This document shows, in pieces, positions 51,752 through 60,334 of a DNA stretch of 64,000 nucleotides; within the stretch, counting starts at the first letter, position 1; every line of letters begins with the position of its first letter. The stretch is from NCBI GenBank assembly GCA_036378675.1, contig DASUWA010000005.1, positions 1 through 64,000 of the forward strand, written 5' to 3'. The DNA is from Acidimicrobiales bacterium (lineage in GTDB: Bacteria > Actinomycetota > Acidimicrobiia > Acidimicrobiales > Palsa-688). The notes under the pieces were generated by a model that made no database searches, was not told the DNA's origin, and saw only the letters and a program-made list of their open reading frames with translations. Made by a program: the position numbers and the translations under genes.

Positions 51752-53887
51752 TCACGAAGCGATTCGGCTCGTGTAGCCGTTCTTTGCTTCGCCGCCGTCC
51801 CAGCGCAGCGCAAGATCCAGCCGTAGCTCGCCATTGGGCGCCTCGGGGGGGATTGATGCAGCGATCGCTCCGATGCGAACGCACGAGTCCGGCGGGACAT
51901 CGCCGGCGAAACGCCACGATCGCTGGCCGCCCGGCCAGCTCAAAACGACCTTCGCAACCACATCTGTCAGCGGGTTCCGCAGGTCGCTGACCGCGTGGAT
52001 GTCAAGGGCGATATGGCTTCCGGGCCGATAGGACGCATCGGGACGATCGGCGGCGACGATGACAGGAGCGCACGCCGCCGCAAGCGCGCGGTAGCCGGCC
52101 TTTGGGATCCGGTCGTGGTCGAGCACCGACCAGCTGACCGACGGCTGCGAATCGCTGAGCATGAACATGCAGAACCCGCCTGTCGGTCGGTACTTCAAGC
52201 GACGCAGCGTTTCGATGTGGTGACGCAGAACGAGTGCCTGGTACTCCTGGGTTGCCCGCTTCCAATCGTCGAATGTCACGTAGTCCGCAGGCGGAACCCT
52301 TCGTTCGAATATCTCGCGCTGAAGGCTGTTGTGCTCCTCGAGACGCGTCCAGTCAAGATCCGGCCACCGCTCGGGTTCCATGAACGACGCCGTTTCAGGC
52401 ACCGCCTGCGCCCCGAACTCACTCACGAATCGAGCGAGCACCGGCAGCCGCGCGAGCGCTCCGGGGAAGTCACGCTCGTGTCCGTGGTACCAGCCGAAAT
52501 AGAAATGGCTGTCCGTTCCCCACGCCGGGTGCGGCAGCACCCCGGAGTGAGCCACCACTTCGCGCGATCCGTCGGACCGCTCCAGCGCCCGCTGGATCGA
52601 ACGGTCCAGGACGGTCTTGTTCCAGCTTGGGAGAGCCTGACCCGCCACCAATCTCGCGACCGTTCTCGGCGCCAGCGCGGTGCCAGGCGTCAGCTCCAAC
52701 GCGAGTGGTTCGTTGTGGGCGCACCACAGTGCGATGGAAGGGTGATGGCCAAGGAAGTTGACCGCCTCGCGCGCCTGGTTTACCGCCTGCCTGCGCACTT
52801 GCCCGTAGCCCCACTGGAGCGGCATGTCCTGCCACAACAAGACGCCTGCGCGGTCGGCGGCCTCGTACAACTCCGCGCGGCTGACATGCGCGTGGACGCG
52901 AAGCAGGTCCAGGCCGGCATCCTTCGCGAGGGAGACGTCCCGAACCAGATCCTCACGGGTAACTTCCGCCAGCGCCCGCGCCGCCGGACCGTAGTTCGCT
53001 CCCTTGAGGAAGACGCGCTCGCCGTTGACCGTCGCCAAGAAGTTACGCACTCTCACCTGACGGAGCCCGGTCAGCAACTTGCGCGAATCGCTGACGTCGT
53101 CGTTGTCCCTGACGCGAACCTCGACGCTCACTTCGTACAGAGGTTGGTCGCCCAGGGCGTGAGGCCACCACAGGTCCGGACGGTCTGCTCCGACCCTCCA
53201 GCGAACGCGGTTGTCACCCGCGGCCAACGAATGAGAATCGACGCGCTGAGCCGCCGGCGACGACGCGCCTTCCCGGCGAAGTTCTGTCGATACGGTCACT
53301 TCGGCCTGGGCGACGGTATCGAGCTCCGCCTCGAACTCCAGGGTCGCGGTCTCGGCGGTGGCGTCGCGGCACAGCACCTTCAGATTGCGAATCCGAACCT
53401 CTCCGGTCTCGAAAAGACGGACTGGGGCCCAGATTCCACCGGGGTTCCAATCCGGATCGATGCAATCCCAGTGCTGAAAGACGCCGGTCAGATTGCGCTT
53501 TGCCCGCAGGTCAGTCTGCCGGCTGCATGCGACCTCCACTGCGAGCAGGTGGTCGCGCTTCGCTGACAGAAGTTCGGTGACCTCGAATGTGTGCGGGAAG
53601 AAATATCCCTCGGTGTCACCGACGTACTCGCCGTCTAGCCAGACGTCCGTTTGGTAAAAGACACCGTCGAAGGTCAGGAAAGCTCGCCTCCCATCCGCCG
53701 GCATCTCAGCTTCGAAACGGTGGCGATACGCGACCGGGCCGTCAGCACCGGAGAAAGCCGGGTGCGATCGCCAGTGCCCAGGAACGGCAAGGCGCTCCCA
53801 GTCAGAGTCGTCCAGGTCTGGGTCGGCGAGTCGCCGGCGCAGCTCGTCGTCCGACGGCGCGACCGACCACATCCCTCCCAGGTCCAT
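51752..53887 (-). CDS. Glycoside hydrolase family 2 protein (beta-mannosidase/beta-galactosidase type)
   Basis: Retaining exo-glycosidase of 711 residues, without a signal peptide and so probably cytoplasmic. The sugar-binding jelly-roll domain starts WSVAPSDDELRRRL and has FDGVFYQTDVWLDGEYVGDTEG near residue 75-95. An immunoglobulin-like sandwich follows. The TIM barrel has FLKGANYGP, LDLLRVHAHVS, the acid/base WCAHNEP (Glu393) and the nucleophile FVSEFGAQA (Glu490). The overall pattern is nearest to beta-mannosidases, but specificity is not certain. TACCCT ends 9-10 bases before ATG 53887, so it may have its own leaderless mRNA besides read-through from the sigma-factor gene 31 bases upstream. 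Confidence 0.88.
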   Translation of the reverse strand: MDLGGMWSVAPSDDELRRRLADPDLDDSDWERLAVPGHWRSHPAFSGADGPVAYRHRFEAEMPADGRRAFLTFDGVFYQTDVWLDGEYVGDTEGYFFPHTFEVTELLSAKRDHLLAVEVACSRQTDLRAKRNLTGVFQHWDCIDPDWNPGGIWAPVRLFETGEVRIRNLKVLCRDATAETATLEFEAELDTVAQAEVTVSTELRREGASSPAAQRVDSHSLAAGDNRVRWRVGADRPDLWWPHALGDQPLYEVSVEVRVRDNDDVSDSRKLLTGLRQVRVRNFLATVNGERVFLKGANYGPAARALAEVTREDLVRDVSLAKDAGLDLLRVHAHVSRAELYEAADRAGVLLWQDMPLQWGYGQVRRQAVNQAREAVNFLGHHPSIALWCAHNEPLALELTPGTALAPRTVARLVAGQALPSWNKTVLDRSIQRALERSDGSREVVAHSGVLPHPAWGTDSHFYFGWYHGHERDFPGALARLPVLARFVSEFGAQAVPETASFMEPERWPDLDWTRLEEHNSLQREIFERRVPPADYVTFDDWKRATQEYQALVLRHHIETLRRLKYRPTGGFCMFMLSDSQPSVSWSVLDHDRIPKAGYRALAAACAPVIVAADRPDASYRPGSHIALDIHAVSDLRNPLTDVVAKVVLSWPGGQRSWRFAGDVPPDSCVRIGAIAASIPPEAPNGELRLDLALRWDGGEAKNGYTSRIAS

Positions 53888-53896
53888 GCGGGCCTG

Positions 53897-53902
53897 AGGG
53901 TA
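53897..53902 (-). promoter_or_regulatory. Candidate -10 box for the GH2 gene
   Basis: Read on the minus strand, TACCCT ends nine bases before ATG 53887, in the 31-base gap after the sigma-factor gene. Confidence 0.35.
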
Positions 53903-53918
53903 CTGCGCTATTGAGAAC

Positions 53919-55352
53919 TCAGAGGCCGGAGGTGATTCCGGTGACCGTGTTCGTTACCGTCTTGGTGACGTTCGAGACCGGATTGGTGGCGCTGCTTTGG
54001 CCGCCCGACGGAGGACCAGTGACCGTGTTTGCCGGCGGCGGCGGCGGGCCGGCGGGCGCGCAGCCCGCGAGCGTGGTGCCGCCGACCGTGAGGCCGACAC
54101 CGCTGCTGCATCCGACCGTCACCGTGGCGGCGTTGCCGGTGGGGGCGCTATTGACGTTGACGTTGGCGGTGGTGCCGCTGTTAGTCACGCTGGCCACCGG
54201 CGAATTGAGCAGCGTCTGGCCCTGGGTCGGCTTCGGCGTCGTCGGGGTTTGAACCGGAGGCTGAGTGGGGTTGGAACTGTTCGTAGGACTGCTCGGCGTG
54301 TTCCCACCACCGCCGCCAGATCCCCCGCCGCCGGCGACGGAGCCGGTCGGGTTGGTGCCGAGGGTCGTGGCTCCTCCTGAGCCCCCGCTACCGGACGTCC
54401 CCAGCCCGAGCGGGTTGAGGCCGCTGTTCGGTGCGACCGTCCCGACGCCGCCAGCGAGGCCACCGAGGCCGCCCCTATTGGCTAGCGGGTTGAGGCCAGG
54501 CGAGTTGGCGCCGGGGAGGCTGCCGGTGGCGACGCCACCGTTGTTCACGGAGCTGTTCTGCCCGACGATGCCTAGCCCGATGAGGCCGAGACCCATGAGG
54601 GCGCCCACCGAAACCCAGAGTGGGCGAACGGCCCGCTCGTTCATCCAGCCGGTGAGAGGGGCGAAACGGGCGCTGGGGTCGCTGACCAGTGCCTTCCACC
54701 TTGCTGCGGCCTCGTCGGCGAGGTTCGCCGGCACCGCGGCGGCAAGGGGCCGGAGAGCGCTGCCGAGGTGCTCGGGCTCGGGCCGGCGGGCCTGAGCGAA
54801 CCGACCGGCCAAACCCCTGCGCCCACGGGTGAGGAGCTGGCTGGCCACCGCCGAGGACACGCCGAGAACCGCCGCGATCCGTTCCGCCTCCATGGACTCA
54901 ACGTCACCTAGCCACACCGCTGCACGCCAGCGCTCCGGAAGGCTCCGGAAGGCCGCCTCAAGCAGGGCAGCGTTGGCTCCCTTGGAGTGAGCTCCCTTGC
55001 CCTTGGGAACCGAACGGGCGGCGAAAGTGGGGGTCGGGGTCGAGTGGCTGTGCAGGTGGTCGATCGCGGCCTTATAGACAGCCGACAGAAGCAGCGGCCG
55101 GTAGGTCTCGGAGTCGAGCCGGCTCTGGCGCCGAAGGCTGCGAAGCGAACGCCCAAAGCCCTCGGCGACAGCGGCGATCGCGCTGTCACGGTCGACGGCG
55201 ACCGCTTGAGCGACGCGCCATGCGGTCTGGCTGTGGCGCCGGTACAGCTCGCTGAATGATTCCTCGTTGCCCCGGGCCGCCTGACGTATCAGGTCGACCT
55301 CGGCGCCGAGGGCTGGTGCTGTTGCTGAGACTGGAAGAGCGACCGAGTTCAT
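53919..55352 (-). CDS. ECF-type sigma factor fused to a membrane anchor and extracytoplasmic tail
   Basis: Likely membrane-tethered regulator of transcription. Residues ~17-75 look like sigma region 2 (LIRQAARGNEESFSELYRRH and AWRVAQAVAVDRDSAIAAVA). Residues ~135-185 look like region 4 (FRSLPERWRAAVWLGDVESM and AERIAAVLGVSSAVASQLLT). After a helical linker a single membrane segment lies at about 244-265 (PLWVSVGALMGLGLIGLGIV). The remaining ~210 residues are Gly/Ser/Thr/Pro-rich, with two cysteines in VTVGCSSGVGLTVGGTTLAG followed by CAP. Typical ECF factors have ~190 residues and no anchor. An AGGGG Shine-Dalgarno sequence precedes ATG 55352. Divergent from the AAA+/VWA genes. Confidence 0.82.
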   Translation of the reverse strand: MNSVALPVSATAPALGAEVDLIRQAARGNEESFSELYRRHSQTAWRVAQAVAVDRDSAIAAVAEGFGRSLRSLRRQSRLDSETYRPLLLSAVYKAAIDHLHSHSTPTPTFAARSVPKGKGAHSKGANAALLEAAFRSLPERWRAAVWLGDVESMEAERIAAVLGVSSAVASQLLTRGRRGLAGRFAQARRPEPEHLGSALRPLAAAVPANLADEAAARWKALVSDPSARFAPLTGWMNERAVRPLWVSVGALMGLGLIGLGIVGQNSSVNNGGVATGSLPGANSPGLNPLANRGGLGGLAGGVGTVAPNSGLNPLGLGTSGSGGSGGATTLGTNPTGSVAGGGGSGGGGGNTPSSPTNSSNPTQPPVQTPTTPKPTQGQTLLNSPVASVTNSGTTANVNVNSAPTGNAATVTVGCSSGVGLTVGGTTLAGCAPAGPPPPPANTVTGPPSGGQSSATNPVSNVTKTVTNTVTGITSGL

Positions 55353-55397
55353 GTTGACCCCTATATCGGCGCGATAACGGACGTCCTGGAAGGGTCT

Positions 55398-55415
55398 ACT
55401 GCCAAACTAGGCAGT
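55398..55415. promoter_or_regulatory. Dyad in the sigma factor-ATPase divergent region
   Basis: ACTGCC-AAACTA-GGCAGT is a perfect 6-bp inverted repeat, 46 bases upstream of the sigma-factor start. It could be an operator or part of an autoregulated promoter. Confidence 0.3.
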
Positions 55416-55549
55416 TCGCCCCATGCACAACTTTTACCTAAAACAAGCGATCTCCTTCTACCCCCGACGGGATTTTTTTCAATCACCGAATGCCGCGTAA
55501 TGCGCGAACAGGTATTTACCGGCGGGGACGTAGTGGACGAGAAGGCGGG

Positions 55550-55555
55550 TAGCTT
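55550..55555 (+). promoter_or_regulatory. Candidate -10 box for the AAA+ ATPase gene
   Basis: TAGCTT ends six bases before ATG 55562, consistent with leaderless transcription of the ATPase-VWA-trkA genes. Confidence 0.4.
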
Positions 55556-55561
55556 TGCCGC

Positions 55562-56974
55562 ATGAGCTCACGACCTGCGACCCTCGGGCAGCTGCGAGAT
55601 TCGGGCTGGGAGTCGATCCCGGTCAAAGAGGAGGTTCGCCGCAACGCGGCCCGGCGGATCGCCGAGGGCCAGCCCCTGGTCCCGGGCGTGCTCGGTTTCG
55701 AGGAAACGGTGCTGCCACAGCTGGAAAATGCCCTCCTCGCCGGCCACGACATCATCTTCCTCGGGGAGCGGGGGCAGGCGAAGACGCGGATCATTCGCAG
55801 CCTCACCTCACTGCTCGACGAGTGGATTCCGATCGTGGCGGGATCCGAAATTCTCGACGATCCGTACAAACCAGTGTCGCGTTATGCCCATGATCTGATC
55901 GCCGAACGGGGGGAGGACACGCCGATCGAGTGGGTGCACCGCGACAACCGCTTTGGCGAGAAGCTGGCGACACCTGACACGTCCATAGCGGACCTCATCG
56001 GCGAGGTGGACCCGATCAAGGTCGCAGAGGGGCGGTACCTGGCCGACGAGCTGACCCTTCACTATGGGCTGGTGCCGCGCACGAACCGCGGCATTTTCGC
56101 CATCAACGAGTTGCCCGATCTTGCCGAGCGGATCCAGGTCGGCCTGCTGAACGTGCTCGAAGAGCGAGACGTTCAGGTGCGGGGTTACAAGATCCGCCTG
56201 CCGCTCGACGTGATGCTCGTGGCTTCTGCCAACCCGGAGGACTACACCAACCGTGGCCGGATCATCACGCCGCTGAAGGATCGGTTCGGTGCGCAGATCC
56301 GCACCCACTACCCCCTCGACATCGAGACGGAGATATCGGTGGTTCGCCAGGAAGCGCTTCCCATCTCGGTGCCGGGAGTGAGGATCGAAGTTCCGCAGTA
56401 CATGTCGGAGATCGTGGCGACGATCTCGCACCTCGCCCGGCAGAACGCTCATATCAATCAGCGTTCGGGTGTATCGGTCCGCTTGAGTGTGTCGAACTAC
56501 GAGACGCTCGTGGCGAGCTCGGTACGGCGGGCGCTTCGTCTGGGCGAGAGTGAGGCGGTGCCCCGCGTCAGCGACCTGGAGTCGCTGGCTTCGTCGACCG
56601 CCGGGAAGGTGGAGATCGAGACCATCGACGAGGGCCGCGACGCTCATGTAGTCGAGCGAATCGTGCAGCAGGCCGTGCTGACCGTGTTCAAGAGCACCGT
56701 CGGCCAGGACAAGCTGCGTGACGCGGTAGCCGAGTTCGACAGCGGGGTCGTGGTTCACACCGGCGACGACGTTCCCGCGGCGAGCTTCGTCGACTCGCTA
56801 GGTCAGATGCCCTACCTGCGCGACGTGGTCACCCATCTGGGAGGCAAGAGGGGATCCGACGACTCGGCGGCTCAGATCGCCAGCGCGACGGAGTTCGTGT
56901 TGGAAGGCCTTCATCTCGCCAAGAGACTCAACAAGGACGCGGCGGGCGTCCGCGCCACTTACCGGGCCCGTTAG
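55562..56974 (+). CDS. AAA+ ATPase of the magnesium-chelatase/MoxR-like group
   Basis: Probable chaperone-like ATPase that remodels a partner with the help of the VWA protein encoded next. The 470-residue protein has the nucleotide loop IIFLGERGQAKTRIIRSLTS near residue 65 (the usual GXGKT is GQAKT, as in the COG1239-like group), the Walker B/helix-2 insert GIFAINELPDLAERIQVGLL near 175, NVLEERDVQVRGYKIRLPLD, sensor-1 VASANPEDYTNRGRIITPLK and the arginine-bearing DRFGAQIRTHYP. The gene lies three bases before the VWA gene, so they form an operon. It does not look like a chlorophyll-pathway enzyme: no other chelatase genes are present. Confidence 0.88.
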   Translation: MSSRPATLGQLRDSGWESIPVKEEVRRNAARRIAEGQPLVPGVLGFEETVLPQLENALLAGHDIIFLGERGQAKTRIIRSLTSLLDEWIPIVAGSEILDDPYKPVSRYAHDLIAERGEDTPIEWVHRDNRFGEKLATPDTSIADLIGEVDPIKVAEGRYLADELTLHYGLVPRTNRGIFAINELPDLAERIQVGLLNVLEERDVQVRGYKIRLPLDVMLVASANPEDYTNRGRIITPLKDRFGAQIRTHYPLDIETEISVVRQEALPISVPGVRIEVPQYMSEIVATISHLARQNAHINQRSGVSVRLSVSNYETLVASSVRRALRLGESEAVPRVSDLESLASSTAGKVEIETIDEGRDAHVVERIVQQAVLTVFKSTVGQDKLRDAVAEFDSGVVVHTGDDVPAASFVDSLGQMPYLRDVVTHLGGKRGSDDSAAQIASATEFVLEGLHLAKRLNKDAAGVRATYRAR

Positions 56975-56977
56975 GCG

Positions 56978-58981
56978 ATGGCCAAGTTCCGCTACTCGAG
57001 ATGGGATGGGACCCAGACCGGATTCGAGTTCGACGCGGACGATGTTTTCGATGAGCTGACCGACGAGCTCCTTTATCACGGGGATCTCAATCAGGCACTG
57101 CAACGGCTTCTCCAACGCGGGTTCACGGATCGCAACGGGGAACGCCTATCCGGGCTGCGGGACATCCTGGAGCGGTTGCGCCAGCGCCGGCGGGACATGT
57201 TGGAGCGCCATGATCTCGGCGGTCCGTACGAGGATGTGGCCCGTCGCCTTCGTGAGATCGTGGAGCAGGAGAGAGACGGCATCGACAATCTCGTCGCCGA
57301 GGCGAGGGCCTCGGGGGATCAACGGCGCGCCGACATAACCGAAGAGGTTGCGACTGAGCGGCGTATGGCGCTTGATCTTCTCCCACCGGATCTCGCCGGG
57401 CAGGTGGAGTCGCTGCAGGAGTACGACTGGACCAGCAACGCGGCGCGCCAAGCGTTCGAGGAGCTGATGGACGAGCTGCGCTCGCAGCTGATGCAGAGCT
57501 ATTTCAACCAGATGTCGTCGGCGATGTCCGACATGTCGGCCGAATCGGTTCAGCGAATGAAGGACATGTTCAACGAGCTGAACCGGATGCTCGAGGCCCG
57601 GGCCGCCGGTGAGGACACGGACAGGATGTTCGCCGACTTCATGGAGCGATTCGGCGACATGTTCCCCGGCAATCCGCAGACCCTCGACGAGCTGCTCGAG
57701 CAGATGGCCCGGCAGATGGCGGCCATGCAGCAGCTGCTCAACTCGATGAGCCCCGAGCAGCGCGCGCAGCTTCAGCAGCTCGCCGATTCGCTGCTCGAGG
57801 ACATGGACCTTCGCTGGCAGGTCGAGCGTCTTGGCGGAAACCTCCGCCAGGCATTCCCCAGCATCGGCTGGGAGCGCCAGTTCGACTTTTCGGGGCAGGA
57901 TCCGCTCGGGTTCGCCGAGGCGGCCGCAGTCATGAATCAGCTCGGCGACATGGACCAGCTCGAGCAGATGCTGACCACGGCGTCGAACCCGGGAGCGCTG
58001 GCGGAGGTTGACATCGAAAGAGCCGAACAGCTTCTCGGGCAGGACGCAGCGAAGTCGTTGGAGCAGCTTTCGAAGCTCGCCCGCCAGCTCGCCGATGCTG
58101 GTCTTGTTGACCAAAGGGAGGGACGCCTGGAGCTCACCCCGCGAGGGTTGAGGAGGATCGGGCAGAACGCCCTCTCGGACCTTTTTTCCAGGTTGATAAA
58201 GGACCGGATGGGTCGCCACGTCGTCGAGCGCATCGGGGTGGGCCACGAGCGGGCCTACGAGACCAAGGCCTACGAGTGGGGCGATCCGTTCAACCTGTCG
58301 ATCGAGCGGACGGTCCGCAACGCTTTGGCGCGAACAGGGTCGGGAACTCCGGTGCGTCTTTCGCCGGACGATTTCGAGGTGGAGCGCACCGAGAGCCTTA
58401 CGTCGACGTCGACGGTGCTCGCGCTGGACCTTTCGTTGTCGATGCCGATGCGGGACAACTTCCTCGCCGCCAAGAAGGTCGCGATGGCGCTGCACGCGCT
58501 GATCACCTCGCAGTTCCCCCGTGACTACCTCGGTCTGGTCGGCTTCGGCGAGATCGCTCGGGAGTTGCGGGCGGCGCAGCTGCCCGAGGTTTCCTGGGAC
58601 TACACATATGGGACGAACATGCAGCACGCTCTGGTCCTTGCGCGGAGGATGCTTGCGCGACAGCAGGGAACCAAGCAGGTGATCATGATCACCGACGGCG
58701 AACCGACTGCCCACATTCTGCCGGGCGGCGACCCCTTCTTCAGCTACCCGCCCGCACCGGAGACGATCAGGGCGACGCTGTCCGAGGTTGTCCGGGCGAC
58801 CCGCGAGGGGATCACCATCAACACGTTCATGCTCGATGCCACCGGTTACCTTCGCAACTTCGTGGAGAAGATGACGCAGCTGAACCGGGGGCGCGCGTTC
58901 TTCACCACTCCGGAGACACTTGGCGACTACGTCCTGGTGGATTTTCTGGATCAGAAGCGCGCGAGGCGGCGTCCCGCCTAG
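56978..58981 (+). CDS. VWA-domain protein, partner of the AAA+ ATPase
   Basis: Cytoplasmic 667-residue protein. Residues ~1-440 are charged and mostly helical, with Met/Gln-rich stretches (LLEQMARQMAAMQQLLNSMS) that may form coiled coils. The C-terminal VWA domain carries the metal-ion site DLSLSM (Asp484), the threonine region GTNMQHALVLARRM and MITDGEPTAH. This ATPase-plus-VWA layout recalls MoxR/VWA, RavA/ViaA and ChlI/ChlD pairs, in which the VWA protein is the adaptor for the ATPase. The target is unknown. The trkA gene begins 10 bases after its stop. Confidence 0.88.
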   Translation: MAKFRYSRWDGTQTGFEFDADDVFDELTDELLYHGDLNQALQRLLQRGFTDRNGERLSGLRDILERLRQRRRDMLERHDLGGPYEDVARRLREIVEQERDGIDNLVAEARASGDQRRADITEEVATERRMALDLLPPDLAGQVESLQEYDWTSNAARQAFEELMDELRSQLMQSYFNQMSSAMSDMSAESVQRMKDMFNELNRMLEARAAGEDTDRMFADFMERFGDMFPGNPQTLDELLEQMARQMAAMQQLLNSMSPEQRAQLQQLADSLLEDMDLRWQVERLGGNLRQAFPSIGWERQFDFSGQDPLGFAEAAAVMNQLGDMDQLEQMLTTASNPGALAEVDIERAEQLLGQDAAKSLEQLSKLARQLADAGLVDQREGRLELTPRGLRRIGQNALSDLFSRLIKDRMGRHVVERIGVGHERAYETKAYEWGDPFNLSIERTVRNALARTGSGTPVRLSPDDFEVERTESLTSTSTVLALDLSLSMPMRDNFLAAKKVAMALHALITSQFPRDYLGLVGFGEIARELRAAQLPEVSWDYTYGTNMQHALVLARRMLARQQGTKQVIMITDGEPTAHILPGGDPFFSYPPAPETIRATLSEVVRATREGITINTFMLDATGYLRNFVEKMTQLNRGRAFFTTPETLGDYVLVDFLDQKRARRRPA

Positions 58982-58991
58982 GTTCTTGCGA

Positions 58992-59675
58992 ATGCGTGTA
59001 ATCGTGGTCGGCTGCGGCCGGGTTGGAAGCGAGCTTGCGGTGCGCCTGACTCGTGAGGGCCACGAGGTGGCGATCATCGACAAGAACGCCAACTCGTTCC
59101 GGCGCCTGCCGGAGCAGTGGCAGGGCGAGACGGTCGTCGGGTTCGGGTTCGACCGCGACGACCTCAGGCGAGCGGGAATCGACCGCGCCGGCGCGGTGGC
59201 TGCGGTGACCAGCGGGGACAACTCCAACATCCTGACGGCGCGCATCGCTCGCGAGACGTTCGAGGTCGAGCGGGTGGTGGCCCGGATCTACGACCCGCGG
59301 CGGGCTGCGATCTACCAGCGCCTCGGCATACCGACGGTTGCCACGGTGAGTTGGACGGTCGACCAGGTGATGAGACGACTTCTCCCGCAGGAGTCGGTGA
59401 CCGCGTGGACCGACCCGAGCGGTGAAGTGAACATGGTCGAGTACCTGTTGCCAGATGTGCTGTGCGGGAAGAACGTGTCGGAGCTGGCTGAAGGCGACCG
59501 CTACCGGCCCGTGCTGGTGACGAGAGCCGGTCTTGCCCGGCTGGTGACTCCGGCGATGATCGGGCAGGAGGGGGACCTTTTGCACTTTCTGGTCCGAAGC
59601 GACGCAGCCGATGCGCTTGCGGCCCGAATGCACCAAGCCGGTGTAGACCTCGCCAGGGGAGGCATGCAGCGGTGA
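58992..59675 (+). CDS. TrkA-type potassium uptake regulatory protein (first copy)
   Basis: NAD-binding regulatory subunit of Trk/Ktr potassium channels. The 227-residue protein has the Rossmann motif VIVVGCGRVGSELAVRLTRE at the start, IDKNANSFRRLP, AAVTSGDNSNILTARIAR near residue 75, VARIYDPRRAAIYQRLGI, and a C-terminal RCK_C-like domain. ATG 58992 is chosen as the normal family start; an upstream in-frame start lies in the VWA gene. It overlaps the second trkA gene as GTGA. No TrkH/KtrB channel gene is in the window. Confidence 0.93.
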   Translation: MRVIVVGCGRVGSELAVRLTREGHEVAIIDKNANSFRRLPEQWQGETVVGFGFDRDDLRRAGIDRAGAVAAVTSGDNSNILTARIARETFEVERVVARIYDPRRAAIYQRLGIPTVATVSWTVDQVMRRLLPQESVTAWTDPSGEVNMVEYLLPDVLCGKNVSELAEGDRYRPVLVTRAGLARLVTPAMIGQEGDLLHFLVRSDAADALAARMHQAGVDLARGGMQR

Positions 59676-60334
59676 AGGTGTCGATAGCCGGCGGCGGGGT
59701 GGTGGGGACGTCGATCGCGACGGACCTCGTGCAGAACGGCCACGAGGTTCTGATAGTCGAGTCCGATGCAGGGGTTGTCGCCAAGCAGGATCAGCACGAG
59801 CCGAACTTGCGTTGGTTCACCGGTGACGCGTGTGAGGTGAGCACGCTGGTGCGTTCCGGTTGGGGAGAAGCCGAGGTGGTGGTGGCCGCGACAGGGGATG
59901 ACGAAGACAACTTGGTGGTGTCGTTGTTGTCCAAGCAGGAGTTCGCGGTCCCGAGAGTGATCGCACGGGTGAACCATCCGAAGAACCGATGGATGTTCAC
60001 CGAGACGTGGGGGGTGGACGTGTCGGTGTCGACCCCGCAGCTGATCACCGCATTGGTGGAGGAGGCGGTGTCGGTGGGGACGCTCGTGCGGCTGCTTCAT
60101 TTCGCCGAAGGGAAGGCTGGACTGGTCGAGGTGAGGCTTGCCGATGGCAGCCCTGCCCTCGAGCGTCAAATAGCGGATCTTGGGATGCCGCGGGATGCCA
60201 GTGTTGTCGCGGTTGTACGCGACCGTCGTGTGGTCGTGCCGCGCGGTGACACGGTGTTGCTGGCCGGCGACGAGGTCATCGCGCTGGTGACTTCGGAATC
60301 GGAGGACGCGGTCCGGCGGATACTCGTCGGTTGA
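59672..60334 (+). CDS. TrkA-type potassium uptake regulatory protein (second copy)
   Basis: Second 220-residue RCK protein, diverged from its neighbour. It starts KVSIAGGGVVGTSIATDLVQ (Rossmann) and has VIVESDAGVV-type acidic end near residue 30, GDACEVSTL, VVVAATGDDEDNLVVSLLSK near 70, ARVNHPKNRWMF and a TrkA_C domain with GSPALERQIADLGMPRDASV. Pairs of TrkA genes of this kind (like ceoB and ceoC of mycobacteria) suggest a heteromeric gating ring. The formiminotransferase gene overlaps its stop as TTGA. Confidence 0.92.
   Translation: MKVSIAGGGVVGTSIATDLVQNGHEVLIVESDAGVVAKQDQHEPNLRWFTGDACEVSTLVRSGWGEAEVVVAATGDDEDNLVVSLLSKQEFAVPRVIARVNHPKNRWMFTETWGVDVSVSTPQLITALVEEAVSVGTLVRLLHFAEGKAGLVEVRLADGSPALERQIADLGMPRDASVVAVVRDRRVVVPRGDTVLLAGDEVIALVTSESEDAVRRILVG

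Noticed and set aside
53587-54252. Plus-strand open frames opposite the GH2 and sigma-factor genes
   Set aside because: Low-complexity mirror frames of GC-rich genes, lacking domains and ribosome sites.
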